Source of the DNA: Bacteroidales bacterium UBA1800 | GTDB taxonomy: Bacteria > Bacteroidota > Bacteroidia > Bacteroidales > VadinHA17 | Length of the DNA stretch: 7,214 nt | NCBI GenBank assembly: GCA_002319915.1 | Contig: DCFQ01000057.1 | Location: forward strand, 10,434 to 17,647 | Direction of reading: 5' to 3' | Part shown: positions 6,697-7,214 of the stretch, one piece after another | How positions within the stretch are numbered: the stretch's first letter is position 1 | Layout of the letters: the number at the start of each line of letters is the position of its first letter | Translations under genes and position numbers: made by a program | The notes under the pieces: generated by a model | Told to the model about the DNA's origin: nothing | Database searches by the model: none | The model's input: only the letters and a program-made list of their open reading frames with translations

Positions 6697-7214
6697 ACTT
6701 CTTATTTACAATACCTTTCAGCATGGGCACGAATACAAAATTCCCGTGTGATGAATAATCGTATTTATCTTCATCTGAACGGACTACCAGGGTCATCACC
6801 TGGGATTGCAGGTCCCCTACCGGTATTACCATGCGGCCGCCGACCTTAAGCTGCGGGAGGAGTTTTTCCGGGATGGCCGGAGCAGCAGCGGTGATCACTA
6901 TCCCGTCGAAAGGCCCGTACTGAGGCTTTCCCTCGTATCCGTCACCCAGGAAGAAATCTGCAGTATACCCGAGCGTTGAAAGAGTCTGCTGGGCCTTAAG
7001 ATAGAGCTCCCGGAACCGCTCGATAGTATATACCCTGGCTCCCATTTCGGCAAGTACGGCAGCCTGGTATCCTGAACCCGTCCCGACCTCGAGGATCTTA
7101 TCCCGTCTCTTCACATTTAACAGGGAGGTCTGGACAGCCACCGTATAGGGCTGAGAAATTGTCTGCCCCGCAGATATCGGAAATGTCTTGTCGGCATATG
7201 CGTGATGCACGAAC
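6695..7214 (-). CDS. pcm: Protein-L-isoaspartate O-methyltransferase, C-terminal part (cut by window edge)
   Basis: This enzyme uses S-adenosylmethionine to methylate isoaspartyl residues in aged proteins, starting their repair to aspartate. The reading frame stays open to the right edge; 172 full codons are visible, beginning with FVHHAY, which is family-internal sequence. The GTG at 7210 encodes the valine of that motif and is not a start. About 40 N-terminal residues are missing compared with the usual length. Numbering from the first visible codon, the motifs are GQTISQPY (16-23, substrate side), LEVGTGSGY (41-49, SAM-binding motif I), the acidic end of the next strand YTIER (62-66), GDGYEG (90-95), PFDGIVITAAAP (101-112) and the strand after LKVGGRMVIPVG (122-133). 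FVPMLKG near the end matches the FVPL(V/M)KG tail of known enzymes. It is followed within 6 bases by the MBL-fold hydrolase gene, presumably in one operon. Confidence 0.95.
   Translation of the reverse strand, partial: FVHHAYADKTFPISAGQTISQPYTVAVQTSLLNVKRRDKILEVGTGSGYQAAVLAEMGARVYTIERFRELYLKAQQTLSTLGYTADFFLGDGYEGKPQYGPFDGIVITAAAPAIPEKLLPQLKVGGRMVIPVGDLQSQVMTLVVRSDEDKYDYSSHGNFVFVPMLKGIVNKK

Noticed and set aside
7208..7210. GTG as the start codon of the methyltransferase
   Set aside because: It encodes the valine of the family-internal FVHHAY segment, and the frame continues open to the window edge, so the true start is outside.

Overview
The window looks like ordinary chromosomal DNA from a member of the Bacteroidota, probably close to the Bacteroidales. 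This is inferred from three things. Two upstream regions carry the phylum's -7 promoter box, TAnnTTTG. Most start codons lack a Shine-Dalgarno sequence and have A/T-rich leaders. The protein sequences resemble Bacteroidota family versions as I remember them (single-chain GcvP, a small glyoxalase II-like hydrolase ending in NPF, a lipoprotein oxidoreductase of the Gfo/Idh/MocA type). There is no sign of phage, insertion sequences, CRISPR or RNA genes, and coding density is high.

Layout, left to right. Positions 1-426 (minus) hold the N-terminal part of a LemA-family membrane protein, cut by the window edge. A 137-base divergent intergenic region carries a likely lemA promoter and leads to ddl (564-1535, plus), a D-alanine--D-alanine ligase for peptidoglycan precursor synthesis. 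A short convergent gap with a terminator-like hairpin separates ddl from the minus-strand block. Reading that block in the direction of transcription, from the right edge leftwards, it contains a protein-L-isoaspartate O-methyltransferase (5' end outside the window), a metallo-beta-lactamase-fold hydrolase 6 bases downstream, then gcvP (glycine decarboxylase, 962 residues) with its own promoter, then a secreted lipoprotein of the Gfo/Idh/MocA oxidoreductase superfamily 60 bases downstream of gcvP.

The methyltransferase and the hydrolase probably form one transcription unit with coupled translation; both belong to families often linked to repair or removal of damaged molecules. gcvP starts a second unit, feeding one-carbon units to folate together with GcvH, GcvT and Lpd encoded elsewhere. 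The lipoprotein may be cotranscribed with gcvP, but no functional link between them is evident.

I did not find a new multi-gene system. The two observations most worth a second look are a strong intrinsic-terminator hairpin lying entirely inside the last codons of the hydrolase gene, upstream of its stop codon (which could yield mRNA without a stop codon), and the unusual design of the exported Gfo/Idh-type protein, with a Sec/lipobox export signal and no GxGxxG nucleotide-binding motif.
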